A stretch of DNA of 11,697 nt from Chitinophagaceae bacterium (GTDB lineage Bacteria; Bacteroidota; Bacteroidia; Chitinophagales; Chitinophagaceae). The notes under the pieces were generated by a model, which was given only the letters and a program-made list of their open reading frames with translations, was not told the DNA's origin and searched no databases. The translations under genes and the position numbers were made by a program. Below are positions 1-6,649 of the stretch, one piece after another. The stretch lies in NCBI GenBank assembly GCA_003167015.1, contig PMUF01000339.1:1-11697 (forward strand). Reading direction: 5' to 3'. Numbering within the stretch: position 1 is the stretch's first letter; the number at the start of each line of letters is the position of its first letter.

Positions 1-429
1 TGGTACAGGATCATCAGCCCGAACTTCGAAAAAGCCATCCAATACGTTCTTCACACCGATTTCGCCGGCCTGGAAACAGGTAAATACCCGGTCGACGGCG
101 ATAATGTGTTCGCGATTGTCAACGAATACACTACCAAACCCCTCGCCGAATGCGATCCTGAAAGCCACCGGGACTATGCAGACATCCAGATCGTCATTAC
201 CGGCGCGGAAAAATTCGGCTACACCCCGCTGACGGACCAGCCCGCCAGTATCCCTTATGACCCGGAAAAAGACGTGGCTTTCTATTCCCTGGCGGAAGAA
301 GAGCTTAGCTATCTGACGCTCCCTGCCGGTCAGTTCATTATTTTTTTCCCCTCCGATATCCATCAGCCGGAAGTCTTTGTCCGTCAGCCGGCGCTGGTGA
401 AAAAGGTCGTCATGAAAGTCGCCTTATAA
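1..429 (+). CDS. YhcH/YjgK/YiaL (DUF386) family protein, C-terminal part
   Basis: The reading frame is open from base 1, so the N-terminus lies outside the window; 142 residues are visible, close to the usual family length of about 150, so little is missing. Family hallmarks are visible: a HRDYADIQ block (His at visible residue 56), a turn near GAEKFGY, the FFPSDIHQPEVF segment, and a final KKVVMKV strand. These match the cupin-like YhcH/YiaL/EbgC proteins. Members are linked to sugar catabolism (sialic acid, beta-galactoside and pentose operons) and are thought to act on free sugars, perhaps as anomerases or isomerases; the exact substrate here cannot be read from the sequence. The stop codon overlaps the next gene's start (TAATG), so the two are probably translated together. 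The family call is firm, the reaction is not. Confidence 0.85.
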   Translation, partial: WYRIISPNFEKAIQYVLHTDFAGLETGKYPVDGDNVFAIVNEYTTKPLAECDPESHRDYADIQIVITGAEKFGYTPLTDQPASIPYDPEKDVAFYSLAEEELSYLTLPAGQFIIFFPSDIHQPEVFVRQPALVKKVVMKVAL

Positions 430-896
430 TGGACCACGCGGAGAAAATAGCCTTTAAGCAGCGATTGAAGCGATGGGCCCTGGACGGGATCGGTCAACGC
501 ATCGCCGCCAGCCGCGAAGCCATCGACCAGGCCCAGCAGGCAGCCAACCAGGAGGAAAAAAGCTCCGCTGGCGACAAATATGAGACCGGCCGCGCCATGG
601 GACACCTGCAAAAGGATATGCACGCCCGCCAGCTGGCAGAATCGATGAAAGAGCTGGCCGCCCTCCATTCCGTCCAAACCGATATGCTCTATCCCGCCGC
701 GGGCCCCGGCGCCTTTATACAGGCGGAAGGTATCGCCTTCTTTATCGCCGCAGGACTGGGCCGCCAACAGCACGATGGACAAACCATCCTCTTTCTTTCG
801 CCGCAAGCCCCTCTTGCTAAAGTTTTGCAAGACAAAAAACAGGGTGATCACTTCGCATTTCTGGGTAGAAATGTCAGGATATTGGAAATATTTTAG
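429..896 (+). CDS. GreA/GreB-like small protein (often mislabelled 3-oxoacyl-ACP synthase)
   Basis: The 155-residue protein has an N-terminal helical, Gln/Ala/Glu-rich half with the signature SSAGDKYETGRAM (about residues 45-57). The C-terminal beta-rich half ends in SPQAPLAKVLQDKKQGD followed by a short strand. This layout, a coiled coil plus an FKBP-like domain, recalls the transcript-cleavage factors GreA/GreB. Bacteroidota carry many such short proteins, which databases often call 3-oxoacyl-ACP synthase; no ketosynthase catalytic triad is present and the size is far too small, so that label should not be used. A role at RNA polymerase is inferred from the fold only. The ATG shares its first base with the stop of the preceding gene, which supports this start and suggests translational coupling. 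Confidence 0.75.
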   Translation: MDHAEKIAFKQRLKRWALDGIGQRIAASREAIDQAQQAANQEEKSSAGDKYETGRAMGHLQKDMHARQLAESMKELAALHSVQTDMLYPAAGPGAFIQAEGIAFFIAAGLGRQQHDGQTILFLSPQAPLAKVLQDKKQGDHFAFLGRNVRILEIF

Positions 897-979
897 GAAT
901 GGTCATTACAATCTTGCAGGAAAAACTACCTTCCCTAAGAGATCATTATCACACACTTAAATAAGTTCGTCAAAACGCT

Positions 980-2917
980 ATGAGAAAGCTCACCCTCCTA
1001 TTGCTGTCCGTCCTTGCCTCTCTTTTTGCCTTTGCCCAGGATACATCGCTTACGATCATTCCGCAACCCGTCAGCGAACAGCTGACCGGCGGCCATTTCG
1101 TGCTGCCTGCCTCTATCGTGGTAGAAGCCCGCGATCAAAAGCCCCTGGCTCATACCCTACAGGACCTGAAGACTCACCTGTCCCTGCCGACGGGTTATTC
1201 GGTCACCATCACCAGCCAGCCCAGCCCGGCCGCTACGATTCGCCTGGTCCTCAATAAAACCGCCGACAATACGCTGGGCGCCGAAGGCTACACCCTGTCG
1301 GTCACACCCAAGTCAGTCGTGATCCGGGCCAACCAGGCCGCCGGCATCTTCTATGGCATCGGGACCCTGTACCAGCTGCTGCCCAAAGAAATAGGAAGCC
1401 CGGTCCCCGTGAAAAAGGTCAGCTGGCAAGCCCCCTGCGTGACCATCACCGATTACCCCCGTTTCAGCTGGCGGGGTATCATGCTGGATGTCGCCCGTCA
1501 TTTCTCCACCAAACAGGAGGTGAAGGGTTTCATTGATGAAATGGTTCAATACAAATTTAACTTACTGCATCTCCATCTCACTGATGATGAAGGATGGCGA
1601 ATAGAGATCAAAAGCCTGCCCAAACTCACCACGATAGGAGCCTGGAACGTACGCCGGACCGGTACTTTCGGCACTTTCGACGCGCCCGCCGCCAACGAAC
1701 CCAAAGATTACGGCGGCTATTATACCCAGGACGACATCCGGGAAATCGTCCAATATGCGAAAGACCGCTTCGTCGACATCCTCCCGGAAGTAGACGTCCC
1801 CGGCCATAGCCTGGCGGCTGTCGCCTCCTATCCCCAACTCTCCTGCACGGAAGGATCGGAGAACTATCGCGTGCGCTCGGGAGAAAAGATCATGGATTGG
1901 CATAAGGGCGGCTTCACTGCGCTGATCGACAATACCCTCTGTCCTGCCAACGAACGGATCTATCCCTTCCTCGATTCCGTCTTTACGGAGCTGGCCGCAC
2001 TCTTTCCTTTCCCTTATATCCATGTAGGCGGCGACGAGTGCGCCAAGAATTTCTGGGAAAAAAGTGATGCCGTCAAGCAATTGATGCAGCAACAGGGACT
2101 GAAGACGATGGAAGAAGTTCAGAGCTATTTTGAAAAAAGAGTAGAGAAGATCGTGGAATCCAAAGGAAAGAAGGTCATCGGCTGGGATGAGATCCTGGAA
2201 GGCGGCCTCGCTCCCAATGCCGCCGTCATGAGCTGGCGGGGCGTGGCCGGAGGCATCGCTGCTGCTAAGCTGGGCCACCAGGTTGTCATGAGCCCCACCA
2301 CTTTCGTTTACCTGGACTATATGCAGGGGGACGCCGCCATAGAGCCGCCGGTATATGCCACCCTCCGTTTGTCGACAGTCTATTCCTACGAACCGGTACC
2401 CGACAGCGTAGACCCCAAACTGATCATCGGCGGTCAGGCTACCCTATGGTCCGAACAGATCTATAATGTCCGCCACCGGCAATACATGCTCTGGCCCCGC
2501 GGCATGGCCGTCGCCGAGGATTTCTGGTCACCGAAAGACAAGAAGGACTGGAATAGCTTTGCCCATCGGGTAGAAGCCCATTTCGGCCGCATGGACGCCG
2601 AACAGATCAATTACGCACGTTCGATGTTCGATGCCATCATTACGCCTAAAAAAGACGTCTCGGCCTTCGATTCCATTACCGTGGATCTGTCGACGGAGGT
2701 GGCCGGGCTGGATATCTATTATAGCTTCGATAATTCCCATCCGGATAATTTCTATCCCAAATACACCTCGACCCTCTCCATACCCAAAGAGGCGGCCTGG
2801 CTCAAAGTCATTACTTACCGGAACGGTCGGCCTATCGGCCGCGAGATCGATGTACCTATCGCAGAGCTGCAACGACGCGTCGGCGTGACCGGTATCAGTA
2901 TCAAACCGGCAGACTAG
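980..2917 (+). CDS. Secreted GH20 beta-N-acetylhexosaminidase
   Basis: This 645-residue enzyme should release terminal GlcNAc/GalNAc from chitin oligomers, glycans or muropeptides in the periplasm or at the cell surface. Residues 1-19 form a signal peptide (MRK, a Leu-rich core, then AFAQ as the cleavage area). Residues of about 22-155 look like the GH20b N-terminal domain. The TIM barrel begins near RFSWRGIMLD (Arg161, expected to bind substrate) and carries the hallmark HVGGDEC, with the catalytic Asp352-Glu353 pair of substrate-assisted catalysis, then GWDEIL. The last ~80 residues (about 560-640; YYSFDN, then SIPKEA) resemble the chitobiase/hexosaminidase C-terminal beta domain. Motifs and length look intact. 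The gene stands 83 bases after its upstream neighbour, probably with its own promoter, and ends one base before the methyltransferase start. Confidence 0.95.
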   Translation: MRKLTLLLLSVLASLFAFAQDTSLTIIPQPVSEQLTGGHFVLPASIVVEARDQKPLAHTLQDLKTHLSLPTGYSVTITSQPSPAATIRLVLNKTADNTLGAEGYTLSVTPKSVVIRANQAAGIFYGIGTLYQLLPKEIGSPVPVKKVSWQAPCVTITDYPRFSWRGIMLDVARHFSTKQEVKGFIDEMVQYKFNLLHLHLTDDEGWRIEIKSLPKLTTIGAWNVRRTGTFGTFDAPAANEPKDYGGYYTQDDIREIVQYAKDRFVDILPEVDVPGHSLAAVASYPQLSCTEGSENYRVRSGEKIMDWHKGGFTALIDNTLCPANERIYPFLDSVFTELAALFPFPYIHVGGDECAKNFWEKSDAVKQLMQQQGLKTMEEVQSYFEKRVEKIVESKGKKVIGWDEILEGGLAPNAAVMSWRGVAGGIAAAKLGHQVVMSPTTFVYLDYMQGDAAIEPPVYATLRLSTVYSYEPVPDSVDPKLIIGGQATLWSEQIYNVRHRQYMLWPRGMAVAEDFWSPKDKKDWNSFAHRVEAHFGRMDAEQINYARSMFDAIITPKKDVSAFDSITVDLSTEVAGLDIYYSFDNSHPDNFYPKYTSTLSIPKEAAWLKVITYRNGRPIGREIDVPIAELQRRVGVTGISIKPAD

Positions 2918-2918
2918 T

Positions 2919-3635
2919 ATGAAGGATGTCCTGGGACAGGCTATTTCGGATTTCTATTACAGGGGTGGGGGCGCCAAACTTTGGGTCCACACCTCATCGA
3001 CGCTCGGCTGGCCCGGCGACAAACGGATACGCCCCCGCGAAGAAATGCCGGTGAAGATTTATTTCCGTTCGATGGAAGAGATGCCTGAGCTGGAATGGGT
3101 CGCCTTGCAGCAATGCCGCGGCAGAATCCTGGATATCGGCGCCGGAGCCGGCAGCCATGCGCTCGCCTTACAGCAGCTGGGCCAGGATGTGGCGGCATTG
3201 GAGATCTCTCCGCTGGCTTCCGAAGTGATAAAAGCACGCGGCGTCAAAAAAGTACTTTGCGCGGATGTCTTTCAGCTGTCAGCCCGTAAAAAATACGATA
3301 CGCTATTGCTGATGATGAATGGTATCGGGCTGACCGGAACGCTTTCAGGGTTACGCAATTTTCTCCGCACATCACGGGCGCTGTTGCGCCCCGGCGGCAG
3401 CCTGGTCTTCGACTCCTCCGATATCGCCTACCTCTATGGCGGAACCCCACCACCGTCTCCGGGCTATTATGGCGAACTCCTCTACCGGTACGAATACCGG
3501 CGACAGCTTTCCGATCCTTTCAACTGGCTGTTCATCGACCGTCAAACACTGGCCGGTATCGCCGCGGCCGAAGGCTGGCAAATGGAGCTGTTGTACGAAG
3601 ATGGGAACGATCAATATCTGGTGAAATGCTGGTGA
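2919..3635 (+). CDS. Class I SAM-dependent methyltransferase
   Basis: This 238-residue cytoplasmic protein has a Rossmann-type methyltransferase core. Motif I is ILDIGAGAGSH (residues 70-80), the acidic residue ending strand 2 is Glu95 in VAALEIS, the next loop holds Asp116 in CADVF, and strand 4 is YDTLLLMMNGIG. A LLRPGGSLVFDSSD segment gives the post-motif strand and turn. The substrate is unknown; nothing specific to RNA, protein or quinone methylases was recognised. The first ~60 residues (WVHTSSTLGWPGDK, then MPVKIYFRSMEEMPELEW) resemble an N-terminal lid. The ATG lies one base after the hexosaminidase stop, so the two genes are probably co-transcribed, although no functional link is evident. 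Confidence 0.85.
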   Translation: MKDVLGQAISDFYYRGGGAKLWVHTSSTLGWPGDKRIRPREEMPVKIYFRSMEEMPELEWVALQQCRGRILDIGAGAGSHALALQQLGQDVAALEISPLASEVIKARGVKKVLCADVFQLSARKKYDTLLLMMNGIGLTGTLSGLRNFLRTSRALLRPGGSLVFDSSDIAYLYGGTPPPSPGYYGELLYRYEYRRQLSDPFNWLFIDRQTLAGIAAAEGWQMELLYEDGNDQYLVKCW

Positions 3636-3727
3636 ACATGTCTATCATTTTGATGACTGTCATGAGGAAATAAAAAACCGCAGCCAGGACTAGCCGCAGC
3701 ATTTTTTCCGGACATCACTTTTTCCGA

Positions 3728-4045
3728 TCACGAATGACCCCCATGTCCGGATCCGCCGATTCTTCCAAATCCACTGCGGACCACATGGATCCGGTAATAG
3801 TAATACCCTTCCAGGTAAAACGGATCATCGAAATACACGCCGTATGGCTGAAAGCCATAGTACCATGTGTAGTAGTCGGGTGGAAGATTGTCAGGCGCCA
3901 AAGGGCAGGAATTGGTGCTGTCGGGGGCCTCGGCTTGCGGGTAAACCTCCTGGTATTCAGGCGACTCCGGTTGGTTAAAGTACCGGTTGCAGGAGGCAAG
4001 CGCAGCGGTGATCAGCACAAGCTGAATGTAGTTGGTCTTTTTCAT
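3728..4045 (-). CDS. Small tyrosine-rich lipoprotein, function unknown
   Basis: The 105-residue product starts with a lipoprotein signal: MKK, a hydrophobic stretch, then the lipobox LASC with Cys19 as the likely lipidated residue. The mature chain is short, Pro/Glu-rich at first and then remarkably rich in Tyr and other aromatics (PPDYYTWYYGFQPYG, then YLEGYYYYRIH), ending in a Gly/His tail (GGSGHGGHS). No known domain was recognised. The lipobox and the lack of a better coding frame across the region support it as a real gene; a + strand frame of 143 codons overlaps it but has no family likeness. It is transcribed away from the helix-turn-helix gene, and the shared upstream region contains the GTTAT array. 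It is probably an envelope-anchored protein. Confidence 0.65.
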   Translation of the reverse strand: MKKTNYIQLVLITAALASCNRYFNQPESPEYQEVYPQAEAPDSTNSCPLAPDNLPPDYYTWYYGFQPYGVYFDDPFYLEGYYYYRIHVVRSGFGRIGGSGHGGHS

Positions 4046-4103
4046 AACGGTGTAGCGAGGTTAACGGCCACAATAAAAATACTCGAACATCTTTATGCTT
4101 TCA

Positions 4104-4141
4104 GTTATTCGATCGTTATACCCTGGTTATTCAATCGTTAT
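4104..4141. promoter_or_regulatory. Four GTTAT direct repeats at 11-base period, putative operator
   Basis: GTTAT occurs at 4104, 4115, 4126 and 4137, exactly 11 bases apart. Seen at higher order it is a 16-base unit, GTTATTCGATCGTTAT (4104-4119), repeated at 4126-4141 with one mismatch, 22 bases apart. Copies therefore lie near the same face of the helix. Direct repeats with an 11-base period are typical of operators for OmpR/PhoB-type response regulators; LytTR-type regulators also use direct repeats about 21-22 bases apart. The array lies about 59 bases upstream of the lipoprotein start and 92 upstream of the helix-turn-helix gene, so it could control either or both. The binding protein is not known. 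Confidence 0.5.
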
Positions 4142-4233
4142 CGGCGAATCCTAAAGTATGGTTAAAAAGCTCTCCGCAACTGGCATGCAAATTGTCTTAT
4201 TACCACTTTATTCTTAACCTCAATTCGCTTGTT

Positions 4234-4512
4234 ATGGAAAGGATTAAAAGAATGCGCATGGTCTTTTGCAAATACCTATATACCATTGCCCTGGAAAAAA
4301 ACCTATCCATCGACGACATCGTAAAAAAGACCAACCGCTCCTACACAGAAATCAAAAAGATCCTGGAAGGGCTCGTCTCTCCCTCCCTGGACGATCTTCT
4401 GCTGATCGCAGAAATGCTCGACATCAACGTGACACTCAACGTCGAGGTCCCGCTCGGTCAGAAGAAAGTGGCCCGGACGATCCCCTTATTCAGCGGCAAA
4501 GAATCTCAATAA
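4234..4512 (+). CDS. Small XRE (Cro/C1-type) helix-turn-helix protein
   Basis: From the ATG at 4234 the product has 92 residues. The centre shows the five-helix Cro/C1 pattern: IALEKNLSIDDIVKKTN (helices 1-2), RSYTEIKKILEG (recognition helix and after), then PSLDDLLLIAEMLDINVTL (helices 4-5). The tail (VPLGQKKVARTIPLF) is basic and short, with no ligand or protease domain, so it is probably a simple DNA-binding regulator. An in-frame TTG at 4192 would add 14 residues unlike the family; the ATG is preferred. It lies 70 bases before jetA in the same direction and may be the first gene of that operon. Control of the jet genes is an inference from position; no experimental parallel is claimed. 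Confidence 0.75.
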   Translation: MERIKRMRMVFCKYLYTIALEKNLSIDDIVKKTNRSYTEIKKILEGLVSPSLDDLLLIAEMLDINVTLNVEVPLGQKKVARTIPLFSGKESQ

Positions 4513-4523
4513 ATTCTCAATAA
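4502..4523. repeat. Adjacent 11-base tandem duplication over the HTH gene stop
   Basis: AATCTCAATAA (4502-4512) is followed directly by ATTCTCAATAA (4513-4523), identical at 10 of 11 positions. The first copy contains the stop codon of the helix-turn-helix gene. It may be a simple slippage duplication or a small binding site ahead of jetA. Confidence 0.45.
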
Positions 4524-4568
4524 CTTTCTTCTTCACAATCCGATTATTTTTCTAATTTCAGCCCCTTA

Positions 4569-4583
4569 ATGAATAAGTGCTGA
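4569..4583 (+). other. Possible four-codon leader minicistron overlapping the jetA start
   Basis: ATG AAT AAG TGC TGA reads as a four-residue peptide whose stop overlaps the favoured jetA start as TGATG. Such an overlap could feed ribosomes into jetA by termination-reinitiation. It may equally be chance; there is no ribosome binding site to support it. Confidence 0.12.
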
Positions 4584-6055
4584 TGCCGCAATCGGATATA
4601 TCCTATTTAGTTGAAACCAGCCCCTCCGTACAAGCCATTCGCATGCGAAATGCGCCTTGGGTGATCCCTTTTCTTTTCAAAGCCTTCAAGACGGAAAATA
4701 TCATCTCGCTGCCGGAACCGGTCCTCATCGGTCTCCTGGCCGAAGAACTGCGCCAGCATGCCGAGGGAACGGAAGACCTGGAAGAGGCCCGCATCGAATT
4801 CGGCGAAGATGAAGAAAGCCGCGCCCGTAAATATCTCCTTAACTGGGTCCAAAAACGCCTCTTGCAACACTATCCCGACAGCGACGCCGTCACCCATTAC
4901 CAGCTGAGCGCCCACTCCGAGAAATTATTCCAATGGCTGCAAAGCCTGGAAAAACGGCAGTTCGTCGGTACGGAAAGCCGCTTTCGTTTTCTCTTCCAGA
5001 CCCTCCGTGAAATGGTGGAATATACCGAAGACGATGCTGCCAAACGCGTGGAAGAACTGAAGAACCGAAAGGCTGAAATAGACAAGGAAATTAAAAAGAT
5101 CGAAATGGGCATTCAGCCCGAGATCTATACGAATGCCCAGCTGCGGGAAAGACTGGAATGGTTCACGCGGCTCAGCCATGAACTGTTGAGCGATTTCAGG
5201 GAAGTGGAGGACAACTTTAAGCATATCCACAGGCATATCGTGGAACAACATACACGCGCAGAGGTCAACAAGGGCGCAATCGTCGGTTATGCTTTCGAAG
5301 CGTATGATACCCTCCGAAAGAGCGACCAGGGCAGGAGCTTTTACGCTTTCTGGGATTTTCTGATCTCCCGGGCAGGCCAGGAGGAATGGCGCGAACTGAC
5401 GAATCAGTTGCTGTTATTGCTGCAGGATCGCGACATAAAGTCCGACGGCGACTTCGTGCAGGATGTAAAATCCCTGCTCCTGCAACAGGGCCGCAATGTA
5501 TACGAAGCCAACGACAGGATGGCGGAAAAGCTCAGCCGCATCATCACCGAAAAAGAGATCGCCCGGCACCGCCGCCTGCGCCAGGAGATCGGACAGATCA
5601 AAGAACTAATCTTCCGGTTCATGGAAGAAGAGTCGCCACCCTGCGGGCTGGTATTGCAAACGCCTACTCCTGTCCGGATGAATATGGAGCGTAAGCTGAC
5701 CTTTGCAGAAAGACAAGCCAGCCCGGCGGTGAAACAGCCTGCCAACGCCCGAGAAAAGATCGAAGACATGGAACGATTCAGCCGCCTGCTGAATACGGCT
5801 CACATCGACAGGAAAAAACTCTGGCTAAAAGTAGAACAGGTGCTCGAACACAAAAAGACGGCCACCCTCCTTGAAGTCATCACGGAGAAAGGCCTCGACA
5901 ACGGTGTCGCCGAAGTCATCAGCTATTTCAGCTTCCTGAAGGAAAAAGCCAACCAGGTGCAGTATATGCAGGAGATTACCGAGCTGATCCCGCTCGATGC
6001 CGAAAAGACCAACTACCTGGAAATACCCTATCTCCTTTTCGCCAGAAAAAACTAA
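4583..6055 (+). CDS. jetA: Wadjet subunit JetA (DUF3375, kleisin-like)
   Basis: JetA is the kleisin (MukF-like) subunit that bridges the JetC heads in the Wadjet DNA loop-extruding complex, which recognises small circular plasmids. Family marks along the 490 residues are: an N-terminal winged-helix-like region opening with SPSVQAIRMRNAPWVIPFL (residues 13-31), FVGTESRFRFLF (127-138), a helical RVEELKNRKAEIDKEI segment, LLSDFREVEDNF (201-212) and SDQGRSFYAFWDFL (247-260). These are highly characteristic of DUF3375. The C-terminal ~150 residues are helical and charged, ending in ELIPLDAEKTNYLEIPYLLF. A GTG at 4577 is in frame two codons earlier; the ATG at 4583 is preferred. Length is normal for the family and no disruption is seen. 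The stop is three bases before jetB. Confidence 0.92.
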   Translation: MPQSDISYLVETSPSVQAIRMRNAPWVIPFLFKAFKTENIISLPEPVLIGLLAEELRQHAEGTEDLEEARIEFGEDEESRARKYLLNWVQKRLLQHYPDSDAVTHYQLSAHSEKLFQWLQSLEKRQFVGTESRFRFLFQTLREMVEYTEDDAAKRVEELKNRKAEIDKEIKKIEMGIQPEIYTNAQLRERLEWFTRLSHELLSDFREVEDNFKHIHRHIVEQHTRAEVNKGAIVGYAFEAYDTLRKSDQGRSFYAFWDFLISRAGQEEWRELTNQLLLLLQDRDIKSDGDFVQDVKSLLLQQGRNVYEANDRMAEKLSRIITEKEIARHRRLRQEIGQIKELIFRFMEEESPPCGLVLQTPTPVRMNMERKLTFAERQASPAVKQPANAREKIEDMERFSRLLNTAHIDRKKLWLKVEQVLEHKKTATLLEVITEKGLDNGVAEVISYFSFLKEKANQVQYMQEITELIPLDAEKTNYLEIPYLLFARKN

Positions 6056-6058
6056 TGC

Positions 6059-6649
6059 ATGACCAACGATAAAACCGCCATCTATCCGTTTACCCCCGTC
6101 CTCATCCGGCTGCTCAAAGGGCCGGTGGAATATCTCGACAAATCGGTCTGGGACCAGCTGCTGCAATACCAGGCCGAACTGACCCGCCTGCTTCAAAACC
6201 TCGGGCTGATCCTGGTGCTGGAAAAAGATGACGGTTACGCCTATCTTGAACAGACACGGCTGGACGAAGAGGAAAATGTCGCGGGCTGGGTGCGGCGCTC
6301 ACCCCTCGGCTATGAAGAAAGTGTCCTGCTGGTACTCCTGCGAGATATGATGGCCGAATTCGAAGTAGGAGAGGCCGGAAACCGCGAGTTGATCAAACGG
6401 CGGCGGGAGATTAAAGAATATGCTGAACTGTTCTTCAAGGAAAATCCCAGCCGGGTAAAATTCATCCGGGAACTGGATCGCCTCATCGACCGCGCGGCCG
6501 AGTTGGACTTCCTGGAAAAAGTCGAGCCACATGACCTCGCGGATGAAGAAAAATTTCGCGTCAAAAAGATCATCAAGGCACGCGTCAATAACGAAGCATT
6601 GGAAAATTTCAAACAACAACTGGCAGAACATGCAGCTGGGCGTATTTAG
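6059..6649 (+). CDS. jetB: Wadjet subunit JetB (DUF4194, KITE-like)
   Basis: JetB is the KITE (MukE-like) tandem winged-helix subunit that binds the JetA kleisin and completes the JetABC motor. The 196-residue product matches DUF4194: an opening LLKGPVEYLDKSVWDQLL (about residues 18-35), a QNLGLILVLEKDDGYAYL strand pair, then RRSPLGYEESVLLVLLRDMM and EFEVGE. The second half ends with a helix and the wing-like FLEKVEPHDLADEEKFRVKK segment. Three bases separate it from jetA, and its last 20 bases overlap the start of jetC in a different frame, which indicates tight translational coupling. An ATG at 6055, overlapping the jetA stop, is in another frame and is not used. It appears complete. Confidence 0.9.
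   Translation: MTNDKTAIYPFTPVLIRLLKGPVEYLDKSVWDQLLQYQAELTRLLQNLGLILVLEKDDGYAYLEQTRLDEEENVAGWVRRSPLGYEESVLLVLLRDMMAEFEVGEAGNRELIKRRREIKEYAELFFKENPSRVKFIRELDRLIDRAAELDFLEKVEPHDLADEEKFRVKKIIKARVNNEALENFKQQLAEHAAGRI

Noticed and set aside
429..896. 3-oxoacyl-ACP synthase
   Set aside because: This is a common database label for this family, but the protein is only 155 residues, lacks a Cys-His-His/Asn triad, and looks like a GreA/GreB-type coiled coil plus FKBP-like domain.
897..979. Promoter for the hexosaminidase gene
   Set aside because: TAAGTTCG (962-969) is one base off the -7 consensus, but it is ten bases from the ATG and no -33 element fits; the evidence is too weak to annotate.
3670..3712. 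Possible terminator between the methyltransferase and the lipoprotein
   Set aside because: An A-run and a T-run flank two copies of CCGCAGC, but these are direct, not inverted, repeats, so no good stem can form.
3734..4165. 143-codon + strand frame opposite the lipoprotein
   Set aside because: It has no recognisable domain and covers the lipoprotein antisense; the - strand frame has a clear signal peptide with lipobox.
6531..6629. Upstream extension of jetC (33 extra codons from the ATG at 6531)
   Set aside because: It lies wholly within the coding part of jetB, its translation is Lys/Arg/Asn-rich and unlike the JetC N-terminus, and the family-like start region begins right after the ATG at 6630.
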